A DNA stretch of 64,000 nt from Bacteroidota bacterium (lineage in GTDB: Bacteria; Bacteroidota; Bacteroidia; Bacteroidales; JAADJA01): positions 186,001 to 250,000 of the forward strand of contig JAHLKX010000001.1 of NCBI GenBank assembly GCA_020444515.1. Direction: 5' to 3'. Both the position numbers and the translations under genes were made by a program. Below the pieces are notes generated by a model, which saw only the letters and a list, made by a program, of their open reading frames with translations, did no database searches and was not told the origin of the DNA. Each line of letters begins with the position of its first letter. The first letter of the stretch is position 1. Shown here in pieces: positions 44,618 through 54,032 of the stretch.

Positions 44618-47173
44618 ATGCTGGTTATTCACAAAATATACCCCAATATTTGCTGCTTGTTCTTAACCGGTTGGCAGGGTTTATTTTCTTTATTTGCGTT
44701 GCGTACACATGTCCCCAACCGATTCATCCTGTTTCTGATCATATTGTTAATGAGTCCATTCATAAACCTGAAAGGCGATATTGTACCCTTGGATGAAGCT
44801 AAAAAAGTTGCGCTGAATCAAATCTCAATTGTGCATCCATTTTTTCGAAATGGGCTGGTGGTTCCGGAAATATCAAATTATAGTATACTTCTTCAGGACG
44901 GTATTCCGGCCATTTATCTTTTTGATCTGCAGCCTTCGGGTTTTATATTCATATCTGCTGAAAGCAATGCGTGGCCTGTCCTGGGATATAGCCTTGAGAG
45001 CCCAATTCAGGATGAAAAGCCACTTGCTCTGAAAAGTTGGATCACTTCATGGAAAAACCAGATTGCCGAAATAAGGCAGGAAAATTTGCAAGCTACAGAG
45101 ATCATCAACCTTGAATGGGATGCACTATTACAAGCGGATCAAAAAGCCCCTTTTAGGATGATCACAGAAATAGCCCCTTTGCTTGATTCAAAATGGGGAC
45201 AGCATGTTTACTACAATGCCATGTGCCCCGAGGACCCGGATGGACCGGGCGGACATGCCCTGGCAGGCTGCGTGGCCATTGCCATTTCACAGGTAATGTT
45301 CTATTACCGCTATCCGGAAACCGGAAATGGTTCCCATGGTTATTTTTCCGACTATGGTTATGAATTTGTGGACTTTGGTGCCACGACGTATCACTGGAAC
45401 GACATGGTCAATTCCATATATGGTATGGGCAATCCGGCCATTGCTGAGTTGATTTATCATGTCGGTGTATCGGTGGAGATGGATTATTCGGCCTCCGGTT
45501 CGGGATCACTGACCCAGGATGGTGCTCAAGCCCTGACGGATTATTTCAGGTACAGCCCATCTACATCTTATCTGAACCGTTTTGATGTTCCGGATAGTTT
45601 TAAAGATTCGCTCATTCATAACCTTGACCAGTATCTGCCCTGCGTCGTGAGGGGAGGTGACCTGTCGAGTTCGCATTCTTTTGTATGTGATGGCTACCAG
45701 GATTCCCTCTATTTCCATTTTAACTGGGGTTGGAATAGCAACTGGGACGGTTATTTCTTCATTGATAACCTGAATCCCGGAGGTTATAACTTTACCTTTA
45801 ATCAAGGTGCCATCATCAATATATACCCGTTGGAGGACTATCCGGCTTTCTGCCAGAGTCCGGATACACTGACGGCCAAGCGTGGCACCTTTACCGATGG
45901 AAGTGGACCCGAACATTATCTGAACAATAGCAGCTGCTCATGGCTGATTGAACCTCAGGGGGCTGCAGGCTCATCGGTGATGATCTGGTTTCCCGATCTC
46001 AACCTTGAAGCAGAAAAAGATTTTATTTATCTCTATGACGGAAGCTCTTCATCTGATCCGCTATTGGCCACGATTACCGGCAATTTTTCAGAAACGGACT
46101 ATCAGTCTTCCGGAGGATCGTTATTCCTGGTATTTGAATCCGATGAAACGGGGACAGACCAGGGTTTCCAGGCTGAGTATATTTCCATCAATGGTCCCTG
46201 GTGCAATGAACTGACCACCTATACCGATTTTTCAAAAACCTGGTTCAGTGATGCCAGTGGTCCTTATCCCTACATCGCCAATAGTGACTGCCATTGGATC
46301 ATTCAGCCGCAGGTCAGTGCCGGGGACAGTGTTTCAGGCATCGCGGTGTTTTTTCATGAATTCAATCTGGCAGCTGGTGATACCCTGTTTTTAAAAGATG
46401 CCAGCCATCCGGCAACGCCTGACTATGCAGCGCTTACTGGTTCTGCATTGCCTGACACAGTTTTCACCAACACCAATCAATTGGAGGTTATATTCAGTAC
46501 GGATGATACCCACGCCGGTGCAGGCTGGGGTGCTGGATATGCATCCCTGCCTCCGGTTTATTGTGAAGATACGGTCACTTATACCCAGAAAACGGGTTTT
46601 ATTTCAGATGGCAGTGGTGATAAAAACTATGTGAACAATTCCAGTTGTTATTGGCTGATAACCTATGATGAAGCTGAAGTCATTACCCTTGCCTTTTCTG
46701 AATTTGAACTGGAATGGGGTTATGATCAGTTGCGGATCTATGATGCTGCAGAATATCCGGCAGTTTTGATCCAGACCCTCTGGGGTGATGAGATCCCCGA
46801 ACCATTGACTTTCCATACCAATCGGCTGCTCCTGAACTTCATAACCGATGAATCCTCTGTTTATTCAGGCTGGAGCCTGCACTATACGGCACTTGCTCCG
46901 GGAGTTGACGAGACAGATGATATCACTGATTTTTCAATCCAACCCAATCCGGTCCATGATTGGATCCGGATAAAGGCTACACTGGGTCGATCGGAACTAA
47001 TCCGGGTAAGGATTTATAACGCGCTTGCAACAAAATTGGTGGAAAAAACATTTGAACCCGTATCTCCCTTTTTTGATGAAACCATATCCTTTTCAGATTT
47101 CCCTGGAGGAATTTATTTTATCGAAATGAAATCTGAACAAGGGATGGTGACCAGTAAATTTTTGAAACACTAA
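44618..47173 (+). CDS. C10 (streptopain-like) cysteine peptidase with three CUB domains and T9SS tail
   Basis: An 851-residue exported protease. The streptopain-type propeptide (about 55-180) precedes the C10 catalytic domain (about 185-395), with catalytic Cys218 in ALAGCVAIAISQVMFYYRYP and His353 in SHSFVCDGY, and Trp in NWGWNSNWDGYF. Three CUB domains (about 410-525, 528-645 and 650-765), each with paired Cys and FxSD(E/D)-type ends, follow. The type A T9SS tail (about 775-851) opens FSIQPNPVHDWIRI. The start is uncertain: the ATG at 44618 gives a long leader, and a TTG at 44699 would give the neater signal peptide MRTHVPNRFILFLIILLMS. It leads a three-gene unit of exported proteins with gaps of 5 and 9 bp. 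Confidence 0.88.
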   Translation: MLVIHKIYPNICCLFLTGWQGLFSLFALRTHVPNRFILFLIILLMSPFINLKGDIVPLDEAKKVALNQISIVHPFFRNGLVVPEISNYSILLQDGIPAIYLFDLQPSGFIFISAESNAWPVLGYSLESPIQDEKPLALKSWITSWKNQIAEIRQENLQATEIINLEWDALLQADQKAPFRMITEIAPLLDSKWGQHVYYNAMCPEDPDGPGGHALAGCVAIAISQVMFYYRYPETGNGSHGYFSDYGYEFVDFGATTYHWNDMVNSIYGMGNPAIAELIYHVGVSVEMDYSASGSGSLTQDGAQALTDYFRYSPSTSYLNRFDVPDSFKDSLIHNLDQYLPCVVRGGDLSSSHSFVCDGYQDSLYFHFNWGWNSNWDGYFFIDNLNPGGYNFTFNQGAIINIYPLEDYPAFCQSPDTLTAKRGTFTDGSGPEHYLNNSSCSWLIEPQGAAGSSVMIWFPDLNLEAEKDFIYLYDGSSSSDPLLATITGNFSETDYQSSGGSLFLVFESDETGTDQGFQAEYISINGPWCNELTTYTDFSKTWFSDASGPYPYIANSDCHWIIQPQVSAGDSVSGIAVFFHEFNLAAGDTLFLKDASHPATPDYAALTGSALPDTVFTNTNQLEVIFSTDDTHAGAGWGAGYASLPPVYCEDTVTYTQKTGFISDGSGDKNYVNNSSCYWLITYDEAEVITLAFSEFELEWGYDQLRIYDAAEYPAVLIQTLWGDEIPEPLTFHTNRLLLNFITDESSVYSGWSLHYTALAPGVDETDDITDFSIQPNPVHDWIRIKATLGRSELIRVRIYNALATKLVEKTFEPVSPFFDETISFSDFPGGIYFIEMKSEQGMVTSKFLKH

Positions 47174-47178
47174 AGACC

Positions 47179-49047
47179 ATGAAAAATTTTACAGCTTCGT
47201 TAATTGCTTTTTCCCTTGTCTCACAGTTAATATCACAAGAAAAACCACCCATATGCCAGGATGATTATGCCTTCATAAAGGCTGGGATGACCATTGAAAT
47301 CCCTGTCCTGGAAAATGACTGGTGCATGACAGGTCATGAAATGAAATTGTTCTTTGCCAGCTCCACGCCGGGTGCAACGGTTAACATTGTGGATGATCTG
47401 ATTGTATATACGTCCTATTATTATTTTGAAGGGATTGATTCAGTCCCGTATTCGGTGAAAGACCTCACCAATGGCCTTCTTTCTGAGCAGGCTTACCTGA
47501 TCGTTACGGTTGATAATCCGGGCAAAGAAATTCTTGAGGTCAATGATGTCCGGGCCATGGTCAATGCCTACGGTTACCAGTTTTGTGACATTACAGAATA
47601 CACACCCTGGTTTGAAGTACCCAAAGGTTCGGGTGTGTCATCCCTGTTTTCGCTCACCTTGTGGTTAGGTGGAAAGGATGGATCAGGAAACTTGCATGTA
47701 GCCGCTGAAAGATACAGACAGACCGGTGCTGATTTTTTTGCCGGCCCCTTTGCCGGTTTATATGGTGATGATTATGAATTAGACTGGAATGAGTTGTGGC
47801 GTTTGAGTCGTGAAGAGATCGAAACCCATCAATCCAGTTGGAATGATCCAGGTTATCAAATACCCGGTGCCATTGAAAGCTGGCCTGCACATGGGGTTGT
47901 TGCATCAGGGCAGGCACCAAACCTGGCACCTTATATCGATTGGAATGGTGATGAAGTTTATCAGCCTGAATGGGGAGACCTGCCGGCCATACGCGGAGAT
48001 CAAAACCTGTTTTTCATATATAATGATGATCTCGCAGAACATGCTGAAACCGGGGGTGATAAACTGGGTGTGGAAATTCTCGGCCAGACCTATGGGTTTG
48101 ATTGTCCGGGTGATTCCATTTTTAATCAAACCATTTTTTTGCATTACGATATCATCAACCGGAGCGAACAACCCTATTATCAATTTTATGCCGGTATTTA
48201 TACCGACTATGACCTGGGCTATGCCTGGGATGATTATGTAGGATGTGATACCATTAACCAGGCATATTATGTGTTCAATGGCGATCCCGATGATGAAGTT
48301 TCCACCATCCTTGGTGGTGCCGGCTACGGAACATCTCCTCCTGCCATGGCTGTTGTCGTCCTGAATCACCCCTTATCGGCTTTCGTTGTTCCTTCCGGAT
48401 ATGTGGGGCCCAGTTCACTGGCCTATACCTACGATGAAGTGTACAATAATTTGCAAGGATTGTGGAAGGACAGCTCGGCCATTGTGTATGGTGGGAATGG
48501 CATAGGTGCCGGATCGCCTACTAAGCTCATGTACACCGGGGATCCTGTTGGCAATGCCGGCTGGACAGAAGCAATGGGAGGAAATCCGCCGGGTGACCGG
48601 CGGGTCATTGGCGTGGTCGGTCCGGTTGACCTTCCCATCGGAGATACCCTTTCCATTGACCTGGGGTTGATCTGGGCCCGGGATTATACGGGTGACAATA
48701 TTTCAAGCCTGGCCCTGTTGCAGGAACGAATCCCGCAACTGCGGTGGTATTATGAAAATGACAGCACACCCTGTGGCCGGGAATGGTTGGGGATGCCCTC
48801 AAGGACAACTCAAAAGAATACATATTTGGTTTATCCTAATCCGGTTAAAGATCAATTCCAGATTCGTGATATAGGTGAAAACCAATTTCTTTTATGTAAA
48901 ATTTTTGATCTATCGGGAAGGTTACTAAGACTTGAAAGTTTGGATGGTATGCATTCCATTGATTGCCGTTCTTTAAGACCCGGTATGTACATATTAAATG
49001 TGTTGACTGACGATAAGCGCTTTAATATTAAATTTGTAAAGCAATAA
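47179..49047 (+). CDS. Large exported protein with type A T9SS sorting domain
   Basis: A 622-residue exported protein with a signal peptide (about 1-20) and an N-terminal beta-sandwich resembling cadherin- or Ig-like domains (about 24-115). A central domain common in Bacteroidota secreted proteins carries YIDWNGDEVYQPEWGDLPAI (about 253-272). The T9SS type A tail (about 546-622) opens YLVYPNPVKDQFQI and ends FVKQ. It follows the C10 peptidase stop by 5 bp and may be a partner or substrate-binding surface protein. No enzymatic motif was seen. Confidence 0.83.
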   Translation: MKNFTASLIAFSLVSQLISQEKPPICQDDYAFIKAGMTIEIPVLENDWCMTGHEMKLFFASSTPGATVNIVDDLIVYTSYYYFEGIDSVPYSVKDLTNGLLSEQAYLIVTVDNPGKEILEVNDVRAMVNAYGYQFCDITEYTPWFEVPKGSGVSSLFSLTLWLGGKDGSGNLHVAAERYRQTGADFFAGPFAGLYGDDYELDWNELWRLSREEIETHQSSWNDPGYQIPGAIESWPAHGVVASGQAPNLAPYIDWNGDEVYQPEWGDLPAIRGDQNLFFIYNDDLAEHAETGGDKLGVEILGQTYGFDCPGDSIFNQTIFLHYDIINRSEQPYYQFYAGIYTDYDLGYAWDDYVGCDTINQAYYVFNGDPDDEVSTILGGAGYGTSPPAMAVVVLNHPLSAFVVPSGYVGPSSLAYTYDEVYNNLQGLWKDSSAIVYGGNGIGAGSPTKLMYTGDPVGNAGWTEAMGGNPPGDRRVIGVVGPVDLPIGDTLSIDLGLIWARDYTGDNISSLALLQERIPQLRWYYENDSTPCGREWLGMPSRTTQKNTYLVYPNPVKDQFQIRDIGENQFLLCKIFDLSGRLLRLESLDGMHSIDCRSLRPGMYILNVLTDDKRFNIKFVKQ

Positions 49048-49056
49048 TAGTTGTAA

Positions 49057-51135
49057 TTGAGAAAAATCATTATCATAGGATTTGTTTTTCTATTAGTAAT
49101 TTCAGCTTCAGCCCAAAAAGAGGGTTTAAACTGGTATTTTGGCGGAAATGCAGGATTATCCTTTCACAGTGGCAATCCCTTACCCCTTACCAATGGTGCG
49201 CTTTCAACCGTTGAAGGATGCTCCACTATTTCGAGCCCCTCGGGCCAGCTGATGTTCTATACCGATGGGATCACCGTTTATAACCGGTTTCATCAAGTTA
49301 TCGCCAATGGCTTAATGGGCAGTCCCGACGCTACCCAATCGGGCGTCATTGTGCCGGTTCCCAATGATACGACCCAATTCTATATTTTTACGGTGAGTTC
49401 GCTGGGTGTCGGACAACCCTTTGACGGATTCAGGTATACACTGATTGATGCTGATTTACATGATGGGAAAGGGGGTGTTGTTGATGGTCAAAAAAATATT
49501 TTGATCCATCCCTCCACAACAGAAAGGGTCACGTCGGTTCATCATAAGAATGATTATGGCGTCTGGGTGATCATGCATGAATGGGAGAGTGATCGTTTCC
49601 GGGCTTATCTGATCACCACCGATGGCATTGATATTACGGCACCGGTTCTCAGTAATTCGGGTTTATATCATGGCCATCATGATGGACACAACAGGGATGG
49701 CATAGGGTATATGAAACTTTCACCGGACGGGCGCAGGCTGGCGGTTGCAGTTATGGGTGCCAATGTTGTTCAGGTTTTTGATTTCAATGATACGACCGGG
49801 GTAGTTTCAAATCCCATGACCCTGCCGGTGGATACCATTCCTTATGGTGTTGAATTTTCAGCTGGTGCGGAATTTTTATATGCCAGTGAACGCAAGGGCG
49901 ATAAAATCTATCAGTGGAACATGATGGCCGGTTCGGAGGAAGAGATCATAGCTTCCCGGCTGGTGGTAGGGGTGCTTGGAAATCCATTCGGAGGTGCTCT
50001 GCAGATGGCTTCGGACGGGAAAATATACATTGCCCGTAAATCGAAATTTCACCTGAGCCGCATTAAGTATCCATATTTGCCCGGGATGGATTGTGGTTTC
50101 GAGGAAATGGGAGTTGAATTAAATGGCCGACAGTGTAAGGAAGGACTGCCCACCTTTATCCAAAGCTATTTCAATAACCTCTGGATTTTATCTGAAAACC
50201 AGTGCATCGACCAGGAAATTGAATTTACCATCAATTCGGTGATCAACATCGATTCCATTCACTGGAATTTCGGTGATCCTGCTACCGGACCGGCCAATAT
50301 CCAATGGGGAGATACCGCCCATCATTTTTTTAGCAGTCCGGGTAATTATACGATCACGGCTACCTTATACCATCTCATCACACAAACGGTACTGACCGAG
50401 CAGGTTACCATCCTGCCTTTACCTCATGTTGAACTGGGGCCTGAAAGAACCATTTGTGCCGGTGATACGGCGATTTTCCAGATAGGGAATAATTTTGATT
50501 CCTACCTGTGGATGGATGATGTGCATTATCAAACACCACTTTTTAGAACAGCAGAGGAAGGAAAGGTTTGGATCAAAGTTACCGATGTATGTGGTGAAGA
50601 TTATGACACCACAACCGTTTATGTGCAACCCCTTCCTGAGGTTGAATTGGGAAAGGATACCCTCATCAAATATGAAACCGTTATATGGTTGGATGCTGGT
50701 GATGAACATGCTTCGGTGATGTGGCAGGATGGATCGGCCCTGCCGGAGTATGGGGTGGATTATCCCGGAACTTATTATGTGGATGTGTGGGACGCTTTGG
50801 GGTGCAAGTCCTCCGATACCATTCAGATCGATCCGATACCTTTTAAGATTCATGTACCCACTGCCTTTTCACCCAATGATGATAACATCAACGATACTTT
50901 TTTCATCCGGACATCTTACACGGTTGATTTTGATTATGAACTGATGGTATTCAACCGCTGGGGAGAACTGGTTTTCGAATCCAACGATCCCGAAGAGTCC
51001 TGGGATGGCTCTTTTCAGGATGTTCCCTGCCCAATGGAAGTATATGTATGGGTGATCAATGCACAAACATTCGAGGACAATGCCTTTTTTAGCGGTAACA
51101 CCTTATTAAAAGGTACAGTTACCCTACTTCGTTGA
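49057..51135 (+). CDS. Exported PKD protein with gliding-motility-type C-terminal (type B) domain
   Basis: A 692-residue protein. The signal peptide MRKIIIIGFVFLLVISASAQ starts at a TTG codon (49057); no ATG is available upstream without passing a stop. A beta-propeller-like region (about 25-380) includes GYMKLSPDGRRLAVAVMG. PKD-like domains (about 395-570) follow. The C-terminus (about 595-692: VPTAFSPNDDNINDTFFIRT ... FNRWGELVFES) is the type B sorting domain used by T9SS. It is the last gene of the C10 peptidase unit, 9 bp after the previous stop, and is convergent with the alpha/beta hydrolase. Confidence 0.87.
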   Translation: MRKIIIIGFVFLLVISASAQKEGLNWYFGGNAGLSFHSGNPLPLTNGALSTVEGCSTISSPSGQLMFYTDGITVYNRFHQVIANGLMGSPDATQSGVIVPVPNDTTQFYIFTVSSLGVGQPFDGFRYTLIDADLHDGKGGVVDGQKNILIHPSTTERVTSVHHKNDYGVWVIMHEWESDRFRAYLITTDGIDITAPVLSNSGLYHGHHDGHNRDGIGYMKLSPDGRRLAVAVMGANVVQVFDFNDTTGVVSNPMTLPVDTIPYGVEFSAGAEFLYASERKGDKIYQWNMMAGSEEEIIASRLVVGVLGNPFGGALQMASDGKIYIARKSKFHLSRIKYPYLPGMDCGFEEMGVELNGRQCKEGLPTFIQSYFNNLWILSENQCIDQEIEFTINSVINIDSIHWNFGDPATGPANIQWGDTAHHFFSSPGNYTITATLYHLITQTVLTEQVTILPLPHVELGPERTICAGDTAIFQIGNNFDSYLWMDDVHYQTPLFRTAEEGKVWIKVTDVCGEDYDTTTVYVQPLPEVELGKDTLIKYETVIWLDAGDEHASVMWQDGSALPEYGVDYPGTYYVDVWDALGCKSSDTIQIDPIPFKIHVPTAFSPNDDNINDTFFIRTSYTVDFDYELMVFNRWGELVFESNDPEESWDGSFQDVPCPMEVYVWVINAQTFEDNAFFSGNTLLKGTVTLLR

Positions 51136-51149
51136 ATGCTGAGGTATTA

Positions 51150-51944
51150 TCAGGTAATTTTCTTACAGAAATTCCGTATGGTTTCAAAAGTCATTCGGGG
51201 AGCTTCAATGTATCCCATATGCCCTGCATCATTCAGGATCAAAACTTCGGAATGCTTTGGGTTAGCAGCCTGCTCCAGAACATGCATCAGGTTGATGCGT
51301 TTGTCTTGTTTCCCAATGATAAATAAAACCGGAGCATCCAGCTGGGAAAGCATTTCTGTTTTATCCGTTCTTTCTTTCATCCCGTTCAGGGCCGCAATGA
51401 TGCCTTCTTTGGGCGTTTTCTCAGCCAGTTCTTTAAGGTGTTCAATTTCATTTTTCAGCTTACTGACATTAGCAGGTGCGAAAAGATCGGGGATAAAGGT
51501 ATTGATAAAACCTATTCGGTTTTGCTCTATTATCTGAATGGTTCTTGAACGGTTCATTTTTGCTTCTTCCGTGTCGGCACCTGCATGCGAATGAAAAATA
51601 ACCAATCCACCGGTCATTTCAGGATATTTTTCTGCAAAGGCCAACGCTACATAGCCACCCATTGAATGTCCGATAAAAATGGCTTTGTCAATGTTTTGTG
51701 TTTGGAGAATGAGCCTTACCATATCCGCCATAAATTCCATGGAATGAATGTCACCGAACACTTCAGTTTGTCCGTGACCGGGCAGGTCCGTCGTAATAAC
51801 CTTGAAATCACTTGAAAGTTTTTGGGAAAATTTCTCCCAGATATCCTGCGATTCCAGGAAGCCGTGCAATAAAACAATGGCCTCCCCGGTGCCATTGACC
51901 TGGTAATTTATTTTTCGTCCCTGATGTTGAAGTTGGACCTTCAT
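51150..51944 (-). CDS. Alpha/beta hydrolase
   Basis: A 264-residue cytoplasmic hydrolase. The oxyanion HGFLESQ (about 28-34), nucleophile elbow GHSMGGYVALAF (Ser near residue 98), acidic residue in FIIGKQDKRIN (about 218) and His in NDAGHMGYIEAP (about 242-253) give a complete catalytic triad. It could be an esterase, lipase or C-C hydrolase; the substrate is unknown. It is upstream of no cotranscribed gene and is convergent with the T9SS unit. Confidence 0.9.
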   Translation of the reverse strand: MKVQLQHQGRKINYQVNGTGEAIVLLHGFLESQDIWEKFSQKLSSDFKVITTDLPGHGQTEVFGDIHSMEFMADMVRLILQTQNIDKAIFIGHSMGGYVALAFAEKYPEMTGGLVIFHSHAGADTEEAKMNRSRTIQIIEQNRIGFINTFIPDLFAPANVSKLKNEIEHLKELAEKTPKEGIIAALNGMKERTDKTEMLSQLDAPVLFIIGKQDKRINLMHVLEQAANPKHSEVLILNDAGHMGYIEAPRMTFETIRNFCKKIT

Positions 51945-52000
51945 ACTATATTATTAAATGTAAGGATGTTTAATGGTTTGGAGATTGAAAGGATCAATGA

Positions 52001-52696
52001 CTATCCGGTTTTGCTGATCACTTCCAGTTGATCTGCTTTGATAATGTGAAACGAATTGGAAGTATAATCGATGATGCCATCATCTTTGAATTCTTTGAGT
52101 ATCCTGATGGCACTTTCTTTTGTCATGGCAGATAGATCTGCGATATCCTGACGGGTCAGGGTAGTTTCAAAATCCATGTTGGAATAAACACCTTTGGATA
52201 AATAAAGCAAGGTTTCAGCAATACGACCATGCATCTGCTTTTGGGTGAGATTTTGTAGTTTATCGTAAATATTGATGGTCGCCTTGTTCAGGTGTTTTAA
52301 AAACTCCATAGCAAACTGCTGATTTGCTTTCACCATCTGCTCAAAAGCATGGATGTCGATGAAACACGCTCTGGCTTCCGTAATGGCAGTAATGGAAAAA
52401 TGATGCCGATAATCAACCGGAAATCCGGGGCCGCCCACCAACTCTGTTGGCTTCAGAATTTTTAGAATAACATTCTTTCCCTTATTGCCTTCCAGGTATA
52501 CTTTGGCCATTCCCTTCGTTATGCATGCCACGTGTGTAAAAGGTCCTCCCTGCTTAAAGATGGTTTCGCCTTTATTAAATTGAACCTCATACCTACCCTG
52601 ATTAATTTCATTCATTTCATCATCGGTCAGAAACCTGAATATGTTGAGCTTGAGATTACAACATGAACAATGTGTTTCTTTCGTAAAATTTGCCAT
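52001..52696 (-). CDS. Crp/Fnr-family transcriptional regulator, probably redox-sensing
   Basis: A 231-residue cytoplasmic regulator. The cyclic-nucleotide-binding-type domain (about 20-140) precedes a winged HTH (about 165-225, LTRQDIADLSAMTKESAIRI). The N-terminus holds C10, C12 and C13, and C111 aligns by context (EARACFIDIH) with E. coli FNR C122. C10-X2-C13 matches FNR C20-X2-C23, but the third ligand position is Asn. The recognition helix keeps the Glu and Arg of FNR (KESAIR) with Ile for Ser. It is divergent from the multiheme cytochrome genes, so it is the natural candidate to control them in response to oxygen or redox state. Fe-S binding is inference. Confidence 0.88.
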   Translation of the reverse strand: MANFTKETHCSCCNLKLNIFRFLTDDEMNEINQGRYEVQFNKGETIFKQGGPFTHVACITKGMAKVYLEGNKGKNVILKILKPTELVGGPGFPVDYRHHFSITAITEARACFIDIHAFEQMVKANQQFAMEFLKHLNKATINIYDKLQNLTQKQMHGRIAETLLYLSKGVYSNMDFETTLTRQDIADLSAMTKESAIRILKEFKDDGIIDYTSNSFHIIKADQLEVISKTG

Positions 52697-52761
52697 CCAA
52701 AGTTAAATTTTGTATATTTACAGATCTATTTTACAATATTCTGACAAAAGTCAACAAAAAA

Positions 52762-52775
52762 ATGATATATGTCAA
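52762..52775. promoter_or_regulatory. FNR-like box ATGAT-ATAT-GTCAA
   Basis: It matches TTGAT-N4-ATCAA at 8 of 10 positions. It lies 66 bp upstream of the Fnr-type gene start (52696) and 117 bp upstream of the hexaheme gene start (52892). It overlaps the second of two GTCAACA direct repeats (52750-52756 and 52771-52777, 21 bp apart). Confidence 0.4.
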
Positions 52776-52809
52776 CAATAAAAAATTTTATATCAATGTA
52801 AAGTGGTGA

Positions 52810-52825
52810 ATCTATCATCATAGAT
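52810..52825. promoter_or_regulatory. Inverted repeat ATCTAT-CATC-ATAGAT
   Basis: A perfect 6-4-6 inverted repeat in the divergent region between the regulator and the cytochrome genes. Its geometry is that of Crp/Fnr operators, but it lacks the TTGA core. It lies 27 bp upstream of a near-consensus -7 box (TAATATTG, 52852-52859) for the hexaheme gene. Confidence 0.35.
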
Positions 52826-52891
52826 ATATATACATATTCTTGGATATTATCTAATATTGTGAATCGAAAAACAACACTAAAATTTTATACT

Positions 52892-53947
52892 ATGAGAAAA
52901 GTTAATTTATTTTATTTGATCAGTATGGTCCTCTTTGGGATGATGATCGCAGTTTCATGTACAAAAGAAGGACCCGCCGGACCAGCTGGTGCAGATGGTA
53001 CGGATGGTGAAGATGGCATTGATGGCCAGGACGGGACCGCCACGTGTATTGAGTGTCATGACGACTCGCAGGTATTGTTTGCAAGAACCATCCAGTGGGA
53101 ACATTCAACACACGCTACAGGTGGAAATTTTGAGCGGAACGAAGGTGAATGTGCCATTTGTCACACCAGCCAGGGATTTTTGGGCAATCTTGATGGTTCA
53201 TATAATTATGAAGAAGATGGTGCCTTTATTTCAAATCCCAATCCGCCGAACTGTTATACCTGTCATATGATACATGACACGTATACAACTGATGACCTTG
53301 CATTTACTGTTACAGGTCCTGTGGAACTCAGGAATACCGGTGGTGCAACCTTTGATTTTGGAAACGGTAGCCTTTGTGCTTCCTGCCACCAGGGTCGTAC
53401 AGTTGATCCATTCCCGGAAGTAGGGGGAGATGATATTGAAGTAACTTCCAGCCGTTATGGAGTTCACCACGGTCCTCAAGCCAATACACTGGCTGGTATG
53501 GGATTGTTTGAACCCGGCACAGGTTACACCGATCACCCACACAAAACCGGTATTGCCAATGGATGTGTTACCTGTCATATGGCTGAACCTTTTGGACAAC
53601 AAGCAGGCGGACATACCATGAACATTTCTTATGTATATCATGGTTCTACCGAGGTGAATGTTGCTGGTTGTACAGATTGCCATACTGATCCTGACGGTTT
53701 GATCGAAAATACAGAAGAATTGCAAGCTGAAATTCAAGCCCTTTTAGATGAATTAAAAGGACATCTTGATGCTGCAGGTATTACTGAAGAAGGAAGTGAC
53801 AGTTCAATTCCGGGTACCTATTCTGCAGAAGTTGCAGGTGCCTGCCTGAACTATAAAGCAATAACTGAAGACCGGAGTCTTGGTGTTCACAATCCTTCCT
53901 ACATTAAAAAGGTACTCCAGAATACCATTGCATTATTTTCTGAATAA
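52892..53947 (+). CDS. Hexaheme c-type cytochrome lipoprotein with collagen-like linker
   Basis: A protein of 351 residues from ATG 52892; a GTG 33 bp upstream is less likely. The signal peptide ends in a lipobox (IAVSC) and the next residues, TKEG, are charged, suggesting outer-membrane anchoring. A collagen-like segment of about seven Gly-X-Y triplets (GPAGPAGADGTDGEDGIDG) is followed by six CXXCH heme motifs: CIECH, CAICH, CYTCH, CASCH, CVTCH and CTDCH. Two further His-rich stretches (GVHHG, DHPHK) could supply distal ligands. The C-terminus (about 275-351) is helical and heme-free. Expected to sit on the outer membrane as an electron-transfer protein. Confidence 0.9.
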   Translation: MRKVNLFYLISMVLFGMMIAVSCTKEGPAGPAGADGTDGEDGIDGQDGTATCIECHDDSQVLFARTIQWEHSTHATGGNFERNEGECAICHTSQGFLGNLDGSYNYEEDGAFISNPNPPNCYTCHMIHDTYTTDDLAFTVTGPVELRNTGGATFDFGNGSLCASCHQGRTVDPFPEVGGDDIEVTSSRYGVHHGPQANTLAGMGLFEPGTGYTDHPHKTGIANGCVTCHMAEPFGQQAGGHTMNISYVYHGSTEVNVAGCTDCHTDPDGLIENTEELQAEIQALLDELKGHLDAAGITEEGSDSSIPGTYSAEVAGACLNYKAITEDRSLGVHNPSYIKKVLQNTIALFSE

Positions 53948-53965
53948 TAATGATCTAAATAAAAT

Positions 53966-54000
53966 AAAAAAAGGCTTCCTTATCCGAAGCCTTTTTTTTA
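53966..54000 (+). terminator. Rho-independent terminator after the hexaheme gene
   Basis: AAGGCTTC (53971-53978) pairs with GAAGCCTT (53986-53993) around CTTATCC, preceded by A-run and followed by T-run, so it could act in both directions. Confidence 0.9.
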
Positions 54001-54032
54001 ATTTAGTCGTGTAATCTTAAATATAACTATCG

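Noticed and set aside
52698-52705. TAACTTTG (minus strand) as -7 box of the Fnr-type gene
   Set aside because: It ends two bases before the ATG, so the start site would fall at or inside the start codon.
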